From assembly GCA_910585535.1 (NCBI GenBank), contig CAJUFK010000072.1, forward strand, positions 1 to 17,123: DNA of 17,123 bases, written 5' to 3'. This DNA is from an uncultured Angelakisella sp. GTDB lineage: Bacteria > Bacillota > Clostridia > Oscillospirales > Ruminococcaceae. Each line of letters opens with the position of its first letter. Positions within the stretch are counted from its first letter, which is position 1. The position numbers were made by a program, and so were the translations under genes. The notes beneath the pieces were generated by a model, which saw only the letters and a program-made list of their open reading frames with translations, made no database searches and was not told the origin of the DNA. Shown in pieces: positions 7,343 to 14,525 of the stretch.

Positions 7343-7359
7343 TTGTATTAAATTTTTTG

Positions 7360-7388
7360 TTGAATTTCTTGCTGAATGGGAGTATACT
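7360..7388 (+). promoter_or_regulatory. Predicted sigma-A promoter of the YheO-like regulator
   Basis: TTGAAT (7360-7365), a 17-bp spacer and TATACT (7383-7388) match the sigma-A consensus well. Transcription would start near 7395, leaving a 5' leader of about 120 nt before the ATG at 7514. Confidence 0.75.
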
Positions 7389-7399
7389 GTAGTCGCAGA

Positions 7400-7470
7400 A
7401 GGGAACCAGGAGGGGTTCTGGTTCCTTCCTGAGAAGAAAAGAAAGAAAGCAAACGGGGGGACCGTCCCCC
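7400..7470 (+). promoter_or_regulatory. Structured 5' leader of the YheO-like gene
   Basis: The leader opens with an 8-bp stem, GGAACCAG (7402-7409) with CTGGTTCC (7418-7425), extendable by two pairs including one G-T. A purine-rich stretch follows, then a second hairpin (7456-7461/7465-7470, GGGGGA with TCCCCC). Neither stem has a T-run, so transcription termination is unlikely. They may affect message stability or translation. I do not recognise a known riboswitch. Confidence 0.45.
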
Positions 7471-7513
7471 ACTTTAAGGAGGCAGAGCAAAAACAGAATA
7501 GGAGGGCATCCCC

Positions 7514-8167
7514 ATGAAGTCCATCGATGATTTCCTCCCTTTCCTCTCACCACTCATCGAGGGGATGGCAAAACACTTTGGGGACAGCTGCGAATTTGTA
7601 GTCTACGACCATTCCAAAAATTTTCCCACAACTACCGTTGCCGCCATTGCCAACGGCCACATCACCGGCCAAAGGCTGGGGGAAAGCGGCGCTGTAACCG
7701 GCCTGAAGATCCTAAAGGGCCAGGAGGAGGAAAGCGGAAGGTACAACTGCGTATCCCAAACCTCCGACGGACGCTTTCTCCGCTCCAGCATCATCTACCT
7801 TCGGGGGGAGGACGGCATTATTCTGGGTTCTCTCTGCATTAACTTTGACATCACCGAGCTTATCCGCGCCCGGAATTTCATCGACGGGTTCCTGAAGATG
7901 GAGCCGTCTGAATCCCAGCAGCTGCTGCCGGTGGAGCCTCTTTTCTTTGAAAACGTGGAGGATCTTCTGGTGGCCATGATCGCCGATTCCATCAGCCACG
8001 TGGGGGTCCCGGTGGCCCACATGAGCCGGGAGCAAAAGGTGGAAGGGATCACGTATCTCAACCGCCGGGGGGCTTTCAAGATCAAGAACGCCGCTTCTGT
8101 TGCTGCCAAGTATTACGACATTTCCCGGTACACCCTTTACAACTACCTCAGCGAGGCTGAGGCATAA
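7514..8167 (+). CDS. YheO/DauR-type PAS-HTH transcriptional regulator
   Basis: A 217-residue cytoplasmic DNA-binding protein. Residues about 5-120 form the YheO-like PAS domain, recognisable from LIEGMAKHFGDSCEFVVYDH, the ITGQRLGE segment and GSLCINFDIT. The C-terminal 60 residues (from about 150) form the paired helix-turn-helix with REQKVEGITYLNRRGAFKIK and DISRYTLYNYL. The ATG at 7514 has AGGAGG 8 nt upstream. Characterised family members such as DauR control amino-acid catabolism genes in response to small ligands. Here the gene stands alone on the plus strand, divergent from the ABC operon and closed by its own terminator. It may regulate the divergent operon or itself; its ligand is unknown. 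Confidence 0.9.
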   Translation: MKSIDDFLPFLSPLIEGMAKHFGDSCEFVVYDHSKNFPTTTVAAIANGHITGQRLGESGAVTGLKILKGQEEESGRYNCVSQTSDGRFLRSSIIYLRGEDGIILGSLCINFDITELIRARNFIDGFLKMEPSESQQLLPVEPLFFENVEDLLVAMIADSISHVGVPVAHMSREQKVEGITYLNRRGAFKIKNAASVAAKYYDISRYTLYNYLSEAEA

Positions 8168-8193
8168 CAAGCCATCTTCTCACTTTCCCATAC

Positions 8194-8243
8194 ATACGGA
8201 AAAAGCGCCGCTCTCCTTTCCAGGGCTGGCGCTTTTTCCGTAT
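8194..8243 (+). terminator. Strong intrinsic terminator after the YheO-like gene
   Basis: A perfect 16-bp stem pairs ATACGGAAAAAGCGCC (8194-8209) with GGCGCTTTTTCCGTAT (8228-8243) around an 18-nt loop. The T-run lies within the 3' arm. It begins 26 nt after the stop codon. The symmetrical A/T content means it could also stop minus-strand transcripts. Confidence 0.8.
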
Positions 8244-8452
8244 TCTCCGAAGCCGTCCGGCTGTAGGGGAACCGAGGATGTCCCCGGTGACGAACAGGGG
8301 CCAGAGGCAGGAAAAGGACAGGAGAAAACAAATCAGGGCAGGCCCGGCAAAAATTTTCTCCGCCCTGCAAGAAACCCCTCCCTTCCATCGTTCTTCTATG
8401 CAGAGGGAAACTCCCCCGACCTCAAGAAAGACAACGAAAAGGAGAACGAATG

Positions 8453-9160
8453 ATGACGAAGCGTTTTTTTGCCCTGGCCCTTTGCCTGGCCCTGATCCTG
8501 GGAGGATGCGGAGAAGAGGCCAAGCCCTCCACCCAGCCTCCCACCCAGCCTTCCTCCATTGAGATACGGCCCTCCCGGCCGGAGGAACCCGGCAGCTCCG
8601 CCCCGGAAGCTCCCGCCGATCTGGACGCCCTGGTCAAGGAGATCGTCCTCACCTACGGCGCAGAGGAGGACACCCTCAACGGTCCCGCCCGGCTTGTCCC
8701 CACCGACATCAGCCTGTTTATTTCGGACACCGGCTGGGAGGGAGGGGAAAACCTAGCCCCGGGGAATTACTTCGCCTGGTTTTTCAGCACCACCATGAAG
8801 GAGGACTACGAGTACAAGCGGGAGGTTTACGCCCACCCCAAGGGGGAGGACTACGGCTGGTTCTTCCCCCAGGACCTTTACGAGGAGCGAGTCCAGACCT
8901 ACTTTGAGGTGAGCGTGGACCACCTCCGCAGCGACCCTGCCTACTACCAGGCGGAGTACCAGGGATACTGCCTGGGCAGCGGCGGCGGCAGAGGGGAGAG
9001 CCCCACCCTTACCTACCAATACACCCGGGACGGGGATCTCCTCACCATCCGGGTGATCCGCTCCTATCCCTCCGGGGCCTTCCCCGACGCCTGCCACACC
9101 CTCACCGTCCGCCTGGAGGAGAACGGCGGGGGGGAATATCTGGGGGACCAAGTGGAGTAA
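8453..9160 (+). CDS. Uncharacterised lipoprotein
   Basis: A 235-residue protein I do not recognise. MTKRFFALALCLALILGGC is a lipoprotein signal with lipobox LGGC (Cys19), followed by a Pro/Ser/Thr-rich tether to about residue 55. The rest is a soluble, acidic, Tyr/Trp-rich domain containing ISDTGWEGGENL, YFAWFFSTTM, GWFFPQDLYEERV, AEYQGYCLG and a C-terminal HTLTVRLEENGGGEY. It would be anchored on the outer face of the membrane. The second of two consecutive ATGs is preferred because AGGAG then lies 8 nt upstream; starting at 8450 gives 5 nt. No clear promoter is visible in the roughly 200 bp behind the preceding terminator. A decayed partial copy of its 3' half lies at 15901-16253, so the family has more than one member in this genome. 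Confidence 0.8.
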   Translation: MTKRFFALALCLALILGGCGEEAKPSTQPPTQPSSIEIRPSRPEEPGSSAPEAPADLDALVKEIVLTYGAEEDTLNGPARLVPTDISLFISDTGWEGGENLAPGNYFAWFFSTTMKEDYEYKREVYAHPKGEDYGWFFPQDLYEERVQTYFEVSVDHLRSDPAYYQAEYQGYCLGSGGGRGESPTLTYQYTRDGDLLTIRVIRSYPSGAFPDACHTLTVRLEENGGGEYLGDQVE

Positions 9161-9165
9161 GCCGC

Positions 9166-9213
9166 CCCTCCCCGCCGCTGGGCTAGCGCCCGCAGGGCCG
9201 CCGCCGGGGAGGG
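9166..9213. terminator. GC-rich hairpin between convergent genes
   Basis: CCCTCCCCG (9166-9174) pairs with CGGGGAGGG (9205-9213), with a further partly self-complementary segment inside. It fills the 58-bp gap between the converging lipoprotein and TfoX-like genes. No T-run follows in either direction, so a terminator role is plausible but not shown. Confidence 0.4.
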
Positions 9214-9218
9214 TCTGC

Positions 9219-9545
9219 TTACCTCTTTCTTGGCTTTTTGGGCTTGGGGAACGGCAATTCCTCCCAAGTTGCGCGGAGAAACCGAACCAGTTCCTCCTGA
9301 TTCTCCGGATCTTCAATGAGAAAATGTGGCTTTGCTCCCTGATATGGCGCCGCCTCCGGACAACCGGGAAGCAGTGCCGCCCCAGCCTCGGTCCTCTTGA
9401 TGAAAAGCTGGTCGTCGCAGATCAGCCCCACGATCTTCCCGTCGCAGTACACCCCGTACTCCCCAAACATCTTCCGGGCGGAAACCTCCCCCGCCCCCTG
9501 CATCAAATCACAGAGATACGCCGCCAGCTCCGGCTTGGTCGCCAT
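9219..9545 (-). CDS. TfoX N-terminal domain protein
   Basis: A 108-residue single-domain protein of the TfoX_N family. The diagnostic block, RKMFGEYGVYCDGKIVGLI, is followed by CDDQLFIK and the typical PYQGAKPHFLIED segment. The protein ends in a Lys/Pro/Arg-rich tail. TfoX/Sxy is a competence regulator in Gammaproteobacteria, but single-domain homologues in Firmicutes have no established role, so no competence function is claimed. The start at 9545 (MATKPEL) sits 2 nt after the stop of the upstream DUF3795 gene and has a GGAAGGGG-like sequence about 10 nt upstream. The ATG at 9572 would overlap that gene and lacks a ribosome binding site. The two genes are probably co-transcribed. Confidence 0.85.
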   Translation of the reverse strand: MATKPELAAYLCDLMQGAGEVSARKMFGEYGVYCDGKIVGLICDDQLFIKRTEAGAALLPGCPEAAPYQGAKPHFLIEDPENQEELVRFLRATWEELPFPKPKKPRKR

Positions 9546-9547
9546 TC

Positions 9548-9823
9548 TTACAACGCCCCTTCCTTCTTCCATCTCTCGCAGGTGCGGATACGCTCCCCCT
9601 CATCCCCCTGCTCCTTGTCCCAGGCGAACTGCTCCAGCAGCCCACAGGGGAACTCCCCGCACTCCCCGCAGTGGGCCAGCCCCCGGCCCTCGCAGCAGGC
9701 TTTCACCGGGCAGCTCTCCCCCCAGAAGGGCCGGGCAATGCTCACGCACCCCCCGCAGTTCATCTGTTCCCGATACCCGCAGGCGGAGCAGAGCAGCCCG
9801 CACCTGGATTCGATCTTCGCCAT
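9548..9823 (-). CDS. Cysteine-rich DUF3795-family protein
   Basis: A 91-residue small soluble protein with 12 cysteines: C8, C12, C15, C23, C26, C38, C43, C44, C52, C55, C60 and C82. The order CGLLCSACGY, NCGGC, CPVKACC, HCGECGEFPC is recalled as typical of the DUF3795 family, thought to bind zinc or another metal; that is inferred from the cysteine spacing. The ATG at 9823 is preferred with AAAGGA 10 nt upstream; a GTG at 9832 would be too close to that site. It is followed at 2 nt by the TfoX-domain gene. Function is unknown. Confidence 0.82.
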   Translation of the reverse strand: MAKIESRCGLLCSACGYREQMNCGGCVSIARPFWGESCPVKACCEGRGLAHCGECGEFPCGLLEQFAWDKEQGDEGERIRTCERWKKEGAL

Positions 9824-9866
9824 ATGCCGCACATCCTTTCGCAGTTTTTCGCCCCTATTCTACACC

Positions 9867-9892
9867 GGAAAATAGGACAGCCCTCTGTCCTA
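9867..9892 (-). terminator. Intrinsic terminator of the WYL regulator gene
   Basis: On the minus strand, TAGGACAG-AGGG-CTGTCCTA (9892-9873) forms a perfect 8-bp stem with a 4-nt loop, followed by TTTT (9872-9869). The stop codon TAG is the first triplet of the stem. The T-run is short, so read-through into the DUF3795 gene is possible. Confidence 0.6.
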
Positions 9893-10777
9893 TTTGTACC
9901 GCTCCGCCAGCTTTTCCCCCTGGCGGCGAAGCTCCTCCCGGAGTTCCGGAGGCTCCAGCACCCGGACCTCCTCCCCGAAACTCAGCACCCAGGCCAGAAG
10001 GTTCTCCCAGCTGACGAACCTCCGCTCCAGCAGGAGCCCCCCGTCGTCCTGGGGAACGAAGGCCCCCTCCCCGTACTCCTCGATGAGCCGCCAGGCCGCC
10101 CGGGGGTCAAAAAGGGCCCGAAGGGTCCAGCCCTCCCCGGCGAAATACTCCCGAAAGTCCAGCTTCCCCTCGGGGACCTCCCGGGGCCGGAACCGCTCCT
10201 CCAGCACCTTCAGGCCGGTGATCCGGGCCAGCTTGAAGGTCCGGAAGTCCTGCCTTTGCCGGCAGTAGGCCAGGAGATACCAGGCCGAGAGGCGGTAGAA
10301 AAGCCGGCAGGGCTCCGCCGCCCGGGGACCTATCCCCTGGGGGGAGGCGTAGGTGAATCGGACCAGGCGGTTCTCCCGGATGGCGGTGGTGAGCCCCTCC
10401 ACCAGCCGGGAGAGTCCCTTGGGGTCGAAGGAGGAGAGGTCCACCGCCACCTCCCCCGGGGCGGCCCCCAGCTTGTCCAGGATGGCCTGGGCCTGCCTCT
10501 TGGGGAGGACCGTTCCCATCCCCTGGGCCCCGGCGGAGAGGATGGCCAGCTCCTCCCGGGTAAAGAGTCCCGGGTCCAGCCGGTAGCCCGGGGCCAGGGA
10601 GAGCCCACCGCCCCTCCCCCGGGCGGTGGACACCGGCACCCCCGCCTGGCAGAGGGCCTCCACGTCCCGGCGGATGGTCCGTGGGGAGACCTCGAACCGT
10701 TCCGCAAGCTGTTCCGTTGTGGTTTTTTCCCGCTGGAGGAGCAGGACCAGGATACCCATCAGGCGGTAGAGCTGCAT
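9890..10777 (-). CDS. HTH/WYL-domain transcriptional regulator
   Basis: A 295-residue DeoR-like regulator. The N-terminal winged helix (residues 1-65) contains TTTEQLAERFEVSPRTIRRD and a Gly-rich wing (ARGRGGGLSL). The WYL domain follows from about residue 130, with the eponymous triad in LSAWYLLAYC and downstream FRTFKLARI. A C-terminal WCX-like extension ends the protein. WYL domains sense ligands or nucleic acids and often act as repressors or activators of nearby or stress genes. The ATG at 10777 has AAAGGAGG 7 nt upstream; a longer reading to 10852 has no such support. No target is evident; the nearest downstream genes are the DUF3795/TfoX pair. Confidence 0.92.
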   Translation of the reverse strand: MQLYRLMGILVLLLQREKTTTEQLAERFEVSPRTIRRDVEALCQAGVPVSTARGRGGGLSLAPGYRLDPGLFTREELAILSAGAQGMGTVLPKRQAQAILDKLGAAPGEVAVDLSSFDPKGLSRLVEGLTTAIRENRLVRFTYASPQGIGPRAAEPCRLFYRLSAWYLLAYCRQRQDFRTFKLARITGLKVLEERFRPREVPEGKLDFREYFAGEGWTLRALFDPRAAWRLIEEYGEGAFVPQDDGGLLLERRFVSWENLLAWVLSFGEEVRVLEPPELREELRRQGEKLAERYK

Positions 10778-11125
10778 GGGGATGCCTCCTTTCGGGGTGG
10801 GATGACGGGGGAAAGCCGCTCTTCTGGAGGGAGGCCCTGGCAGGAACGGCAAGTTCGTTTTTGGATAGAAAAGTTAGCGGCAGGCACAGCCCTTCACGGC
10901 CAACTGCCGAAAGCGGCCCGCAGGCGACGGAGAGGTTGGGCGGAGCCCACGTCCGGAGGACCCCCAAAGGGGCCCTTCAGCCTAGCAGAAACCGCCACCT
11001 CCCCCTAAACCGCCAGCCAGCACGTTCCGGATTCAAACCCCTGTGGGGCCCTGTTCGGGGAAGGCCAGCCGCTCCCCGCAGCTGCGTGACGGCCAGCCCC
11101 GTTACCGGCCCCTTGCTGTCACTTC

Positions 11126-11183
11126 GAGAAAAAGAAGCTAAGAAAGGATGACTCCGCGCCCTTTCTTAGCTTCGTTGTTTTTT
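11126..11183. terminator. Bidirectional terminator downstream of jag
   Basis: A perfect 14-bp stem, GAAGCTAAGAAAGG (11134-11147) with CCTTTCTTAGCTTC (11160-11173), has a 12-nt loop. On the minus strand it is followed by TTTTTCTC, and on the plus strand by GTTGTTTTTT. It is the first good stop signal for minus-strand transcripts from the rpmH-jag cluster, about 270 nt past the jag stop. The transcript would therefore carry a long untranslated tail. Confidence 0.75.
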
Positions 11184-11259
11184 GTGCGGCCCGGTTTTTC
11201 GGGCTTGTGTTCCTGGGCTGGCGGCCCGGTCTTTGCGTCCTGCCGACCGCTGCCTAGGG

Positions 11260-11283
11260 GTGTTTCGCCCTCTGCGGAGGGCG
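11260..11283 (+). repeat. 24-nt repeat copy B
   Basis: This is the exact reverse complement of 101-124. It contains the hairpin CGCCCTC-TGCG-GAGGGCG preceded by GTGTTT. Flanking similarity extends further, with related GGGCGGCCCTAA segments on the inner side of both copies. Confidence 0.75.
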
Positions 11284-11442
11284 GCCAGTCCTTTGAAACG
11301 GGCGGCCCTAAGCTTTGCCTGTTTCGATTGCTGCCTTGCAAGGGGCTTTACTGCCTGCCGCCTTTTACAACACCCGATTCCAGGCACAGCCTAAGTCCCG
11401 GAACGACCTTCCGTAGGGTGTGGCCACGGACCCCAGTCCGCC

Positions 11443-12696
11443 TCAGATCTCTATCTTGCCGTACAGCGAGGTCTTTTCCGTGACCTCCCGTTCCTCCTGG
11501 GTAAACTCCACCAGCTTGGGCGGCGGCGCGATAGGTTCCGCCTTGGGCGTGTAGGTCCGCTCCGGGGCCGGACCGTCGTCCAGCTTCTGCCGGGGCGCGC
11601 CGTTCTCCGGCCGGGGAGGCCGGGGGCCGCTTCGACGGTCGTCCCGCCTGGGGCCTCTGCCGCCCTCTCTCCGGCGGTCGCCGCCCCGGTCACGATCCCG
11701 GTCACGGCCACCCCGGCCGCGGCCTCCGCCTTCGCCCTGGCGGCGGGGAGGCGGCGCGTCAATGGCGGAGATAACCACCCGGCGGTTGGGATCCACCCCA
11801 ATGGAGGAGGAGGTGGCCCCCTTCACCTGGGACACCGCCCCGTGGATCACCCGGCGCTCGTAGGGGTTCATGGGCTCCAGGGTGGTGGACTTTCCGGTCC
11901 GTACCGCAGTGTTGGCCAGCTTCCGGGCCAGGGCCTCCAGAGTCCGCTCCCGCTTCTCCCGGTAGTTGCCGCTGTCAATGTTGATGCGGATGTAATCCCC
12001 CTCGCCCCGGTTGGCCACCAGGCTGCTCAGGTACTGGATGGAATCCAAAGTCTCCCCCCGGCGCCCGATGATGACCCCCAGGCCGGTGCCGGTAAGCTGG
12101 AGACAGACGTTATCCTCGTAATACTTGGGATTTACTTTGACGTCCTCGATGCCCATAATCCGCAGAATGTTCTCTACATAGGCGGCGCTGCGCTCCACGC
12201 GGATCCGAACGTTGTCGGTGGGCTCCACCTCCATTCGGGGGGCGGCGGGCTGACGGGGTTCGGCGGCTTCCGGAGCAGGGCGCTCGGGACGGGGACGGCT
12301 CTCCTGGCGGGGGCGGTCCTCCCGGGGCTTCTTCTCCCGGGGGGGACGGGGCTCCCGCTTGGGCTGCTCCTTGGGCTCCCGGGCCTCCCTGGGCTGGGCC
12401 GGAGCAGGCGCTGCGGGGCGCTCCTCCCGGGGCTTCTTTTCCGGGGCGGGAGCCTTGGGGACAGGGGCAGGGGCCGGAGCCTTGGGCTTCTCCGCAGGAA
12501 CGGGCTTGGGGTCGGGGACCTCCCGGAAGACCCGGACCTTGGCGGGGTAGGTCTTAAGGCCCAAGAAGCCCTTCTTCTCCCGGGCGATGATCTCAAAGTC
12601 GAAAAGGTCTTCCTCCCGATTGATGCCCAGCTCCCGGCATCCGTTATCAATGGCCGCGTTGACGTCACGGCCGGTGGCGATGGTTTCCTGGATCAC
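11443..12696 (-). CDS. jag: Jag/KhpB family RNA-binding protein with long charged linkers
   Basis: A 417-residue cytoplasmic RNA-binding protein. An N-terminal Jag domain (residues 1-58, including KKGFLGL) is followed by a Pro/Ala/Glu/Arg-rich linker (about 61-158). A KH domain comes next, with VIIGRRGETLDSIQYL (GRRG at 211-214), then an R3H domain (about 245-312) with NPYERRVIH. A second disordered, RGG/RDR-rich stretch (about 315-365) precedes the conserved-looking end TSLYGKIEI. Bacillus Jag is about half this length; the excess is low complexity. The start is GTG at 12696 with GGAGG 10 nt upstream, 19 nt after yidC. KhpB-type proteins bind many RNAs and influence cell division and envelope homeostasis. 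Location behind yidC is classic. Confidence 0.95.
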   Translation of the reverse strand: MIQETIATGRDVNAAIDNGCRELGINREEDLFDFEIIAREKKGFLGLKTYPAKVRVFREVPDPKPVPAEKPKAPAPAPVPKAPAPEKKPREERPAAPAPAQPREAREPKEQPKREPRPPREKKPREDRPRQESRPRPERPAPEAAEPRQPAAPRMEVEPTDNVRIRVERSAAYVENILRIMGIEDVKVNPKYYEDNVCLQLTGTGLGVIIGRRGETLDSIQYLSSLVANRGEGDYIRINIDSGNYREKRERTLEALARKLANTAVRTGKSTTLEPMNPYERRVIHGAVSQVKGATSSSIGVDPNRRVVISAIDAPPPRRQGEGGGRGRGGRDRDRDRGGDRRREGGRGPRRDDRRSGPRPPRPENGAPRQKLDDGPAPERTYTPKAEPIAPPPKLVEFTQEEREVTEKTSLYGKIEI

Positions 12697-12715
12697 AACA
12701 ACTGCACCTCCCGAA

Positions 12716-13807
12716 TCATTTCAGGTCGTCATCGGTGACCTCGACGTAGGTGTCACCGTACTTTTCCGCGTTACGTCTTCTGGCCTCCGCCAGGCGGCGG
12801 CGGTCCTGTTCCTTCTTGGAGAGGGCGGTTTCATCCTCCACCCGGCCCTCCTCCTTGGCCCGCTTTTTGGCCTCGATCTTTTCCTGGCGTTCCCGTTCCT
12901 TCCGGGCTTCCTCCTCCGCCTTCATCTTCTCGGCGATCTCCTTGGGGTTCCAGAAGTGGTTCATCACCAGGGACTGGCCTACGGCCACCACGTTGGACAT
13001 GGTCCAGTACAGACCCACCCCGGCGGGGACCATAAAGGTGAACCACAGGGACATCAGGGGCATCATCAGCATCACGGTATTCATGCTGGCGTTGGCGTTG
13101 CCGGCGCTGGGGGTGTTCCGGAGGGTCACCAGGGACATGAGCAGGGCGGTGCCGCCGGAGAGCAGGGGGATGAGGATGATGGGGTTGAGAAGGGTGGCCA
13201 TGGCATCGGCGCTGAAGCCGAACTTGATAACCTGGTTGGGGAAGACCGACAGGTCAAGGCCCAAAAAGTTCATATCCAGCCCCTGGATCTTGCCCAGAAT
13301 GTCGGTGCCCAGGGCGGCATAAGCGTCGGGGTTGGCTTTCACCGAGTTCATGATGGCGATCTCCGGGGCGTAGCCGCTTGTGGCGGCGGCGCCGATGAGG
13401 CCGGTGGCGATTTCGGTGACCTTGGTCATCGCCTCCCCGGAGATGTGGAGCAGGTGGGTAAGGGGACGGTAGATCACGTCCAAAAGACCGAAGATGATGG
13501 GAAACTGGATGAGCATAGGCAGGCATCCAGCGGTCATGGAGTAGTTTTCCCGCTCGTAAAGGGCCTGGAGTTCCTCGTTCATCTTCTGGGGATTGTTCTT
13601 GTACTTAGCCTGGATCTCCTGCATCCTGGGCTGGATGATCTGCATTTTCACAGTAGATTTCTGCTGCTTGATGGCCAGGGGCAGAAGCAGGAGCTTGGTG
13701 ACAATGGTAAAGAGGATAATGGCCCAGCCGTAGCTGTGAACGATCTGGTACATCGCCCACATCAGATAGCCCAGGGGCAGGCCGAAGATCTGCATGATAA
13801 ATCTCAT
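12716..13807 (-). CDS. yidC: YidC/Oxa1 membrane protein insertase
   Basis: A 363-residue inner-membrane insertase that helps place newly made membrane proteins, alone or with SecYEG. Like most Gram-positive members it lacks the large N-terminal periplasmic domain; it also has no lipobox. The core starts with GWAIILFTIVTKLLLLPLAIKQQKS, then the cytoplasmic helical hairpin (MQIIQPRMQEIQAKYKNN) and CLPMLIQFPIIFGLL. The later helices include FTFMVPAGVGLYWTMSNVV. A long Lys/Glu/Arg-rich cytoplasmic tail (about 295-363) is typical of forms that contact ribosomes. An insert between the core helices is rich in Ala/Gly. The ATG at 13807 has GGAGG 9 nt upstream, located inside yidD; only 1 nt separates the two genes, implying coupling. 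Confidence 0.96.
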   Translation of the reverse strand: MRFIMQIFGLPLGYLMWAMYQIVHSYGWAIILFTIVTKLLLLPLAIKQQKSTVKMQIIQPRMQEIQAKYKNNPQKMNEELQALYERENYSMTAGCLPMLIQFPIIFGLLDVIYRPLTHLLHISGEAMTKVTEIATGLIGAAATSGYAPEIAIMNSVKANPDAYAALGTDILGKIQGLDMNFLGLDLSVFPNQVIKFGFSADAMATLLNPIILIPLLSGGTALLMSLVTLRNTPSAGNANASMNTVMLMMPLMSLWFTFMVPAGVGLYWTMSNVVAVGQSLVMNHFWNPKEIAEKMKAEEEARKERERQEKIEAKKRAKEEGRVEDETALSKKEQDRRRLAEARRRNAEKYGDTYVEVTDDDLK

Positions 13808-13808
13808 T

Positions 13809-14132
13809 TTAAGGTTCCTCCAGGTCCTCCAGCCCGGCGAAGGGGCGGAGGGTAAAGTGATGGGGGACAGGATCCACTCCGCCTTTGCAGAGGGGATTGC
13901 ACCGCAGGATGCGGCAGAGGGACATCAAACCGCCCCGGAACAGGCCGAACCGCCGAAGGGCGGTCGCCGCGTAGGTGGAGCAGCAGGGGACGAACCTGCA
14001 GGTGGGGACGGGCTTAAGTCTGGAAAGGTATCGCTGGTAAAAGCGGATGGGCCCGAGGATGATCCGGATCCAGAGGGAGTCCGGAGGCTCCGGGTGGCCC
14101 TTGCCGGAAGGGGGGAGCGCCCGGGGGGTCAT
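13809..14132 (-). CDS. yidD: Membrane protein insertion efficiency factor YidD
   Basis: A 107-residue small, membrane-associated protein that assists YidC-dependent insertion. The core ILGPIRFYQRYLSRLK, PTCRFVPCCSTYAATAL and LRCNPLCKGGVDPVP is diagnostic. In the usual PTCRFxPSCSxYA motif the first Ser is Cys here (PCCS), adding a cysteine. A Pro-rich 20-residue N-terminal lead precedes the family core. The start at 14132 overlaps the rnpA stop as ATGA. The stop lies 1 nt before yidC. Confidence 0.95.
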   Translation of the reverse strand: MTPRALPPSGKGHPEPPDSLWIRIILGPIRFYQRYLSRLKPVPTCRFVPCCSTYAATALRRFGLFRGGLMSLCRILRCNPLCKGGVDPVPHHFTLRPFAGLEDLEEP

Positions 14133-14482
14133 GATTTTTTCTCCGGCGGGGGGCTGGTAAGCTTTTTGAGGTGGGCGGCCATAGCGGCCCGGACCTCCGG
14201 CATCTTTGCCTTGTGGGTTCTCCCCCTGGCCACAAAAACCAGATCCCAGCCATAGGGAACCGAGGGCTCCACCTCCCGCCAGGCGGCGCGGATCAGGCGC
14301 TTGGCCCGGTTGCGCTGGACGGCGCCCCCCACCTTTTTGGTGGCGGTGATGCCGATGCGGCGGCGGCCCTTCACTCCGCCCCGGCGGGCGTAGGTGACCA
14401 GGACAGGGGAAACCGCAGACTTTCCCCGGCGGTAGAGACGGAGGAAGTCCCGGTTCTCGTTGAGGACCTGGGCGTTTTTCAT
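14129..14482 (-). CDS. rnpA: Ribonuclease P protein component
   Basis: A 117-residue basic protein that binds the RNase P RNA and helps mature tRNA 5' ends. The diagnostic RNR motif region, KKVGGAVQRNRAKRLIR (residues 49-65), is intact, as is the N-terminal LNENRDFLRLYRRGKSA. The C-terminus (PPPEKKS) is dispensable tail. The ATG at 14482 is the conventional start by length and alignment, but it lacks a good ribosome binding site. A GTG at 14500, six codons upstream, has AGGA 5 nt away and is a real alternative. Downstream it overlaps yidD by 4 bases; upstream a 130-bp gap with a hairpin separates it from rpmH. The RNase P RNA gene was not found in this window. Confidence 0.95.
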   Translation of the reverse strand: MKNAQVLNENRDFLRLYRRGKSAVSPVLVTYARRGGVKGRRRIGITATKKVGGAVQRNRAKRLIRAAWREVEPSVPYGWDLVFVARGRTHKAKMPEVRAAMAAHLKKLTSPPPEKKS

Positions 14483-14525
14483 CTTCACTGGCAAACACAC
14501 TCTTTTCCTGATCCCCCAATATAAG

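Larger units (their letters stand above)
10778..11442. other. Gene-free, repeat-rich region between the jag cluster and the WYL gene
   Basis: None of the reading frames here shows a ribosome binding site or a recognisable family; those present are Pro/Gly/Arg-rich shadows. The region holds the terminator at 11126-11183, short stems at 11189-11193/11200-11204 and 11266-11272/11277-11283, copy B of the 24-nt repeat, and modules shared with the left end. A TTTTTGGATAGAAAA segment (10858-10872) resembles the loop core of the 160-194 hairpin. A stretch near 11285-11310 resembles the reverse complement of about 48-70. GATTCCAGGCACAGC (11376-11390) resembles modules at 1-11 and 4802-4827. No promoter was recognised. 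Confidence 0.6.

Noticed and set aside
7251..7517. 88-codon plus-strand frame ahead of the YheO-like gene
   Set aside because: It runs through the predicted promoter, leader hairpins and ribosome binding site of the real gene, and has no ribosome binding site itself.
9671..11008. 445-codon plus-strand frame opposite the WYL regulator
   Set aside because: Pro/Gly/Leu-rich low complexity, antisense to a clear WYL gene, with no ribosome binding site.
12587..13855. 422-codon plus-strand frame opposite yidC
   Set aside because: His/Gly/Asp-rich antisense shadow of a highly conserved gene.
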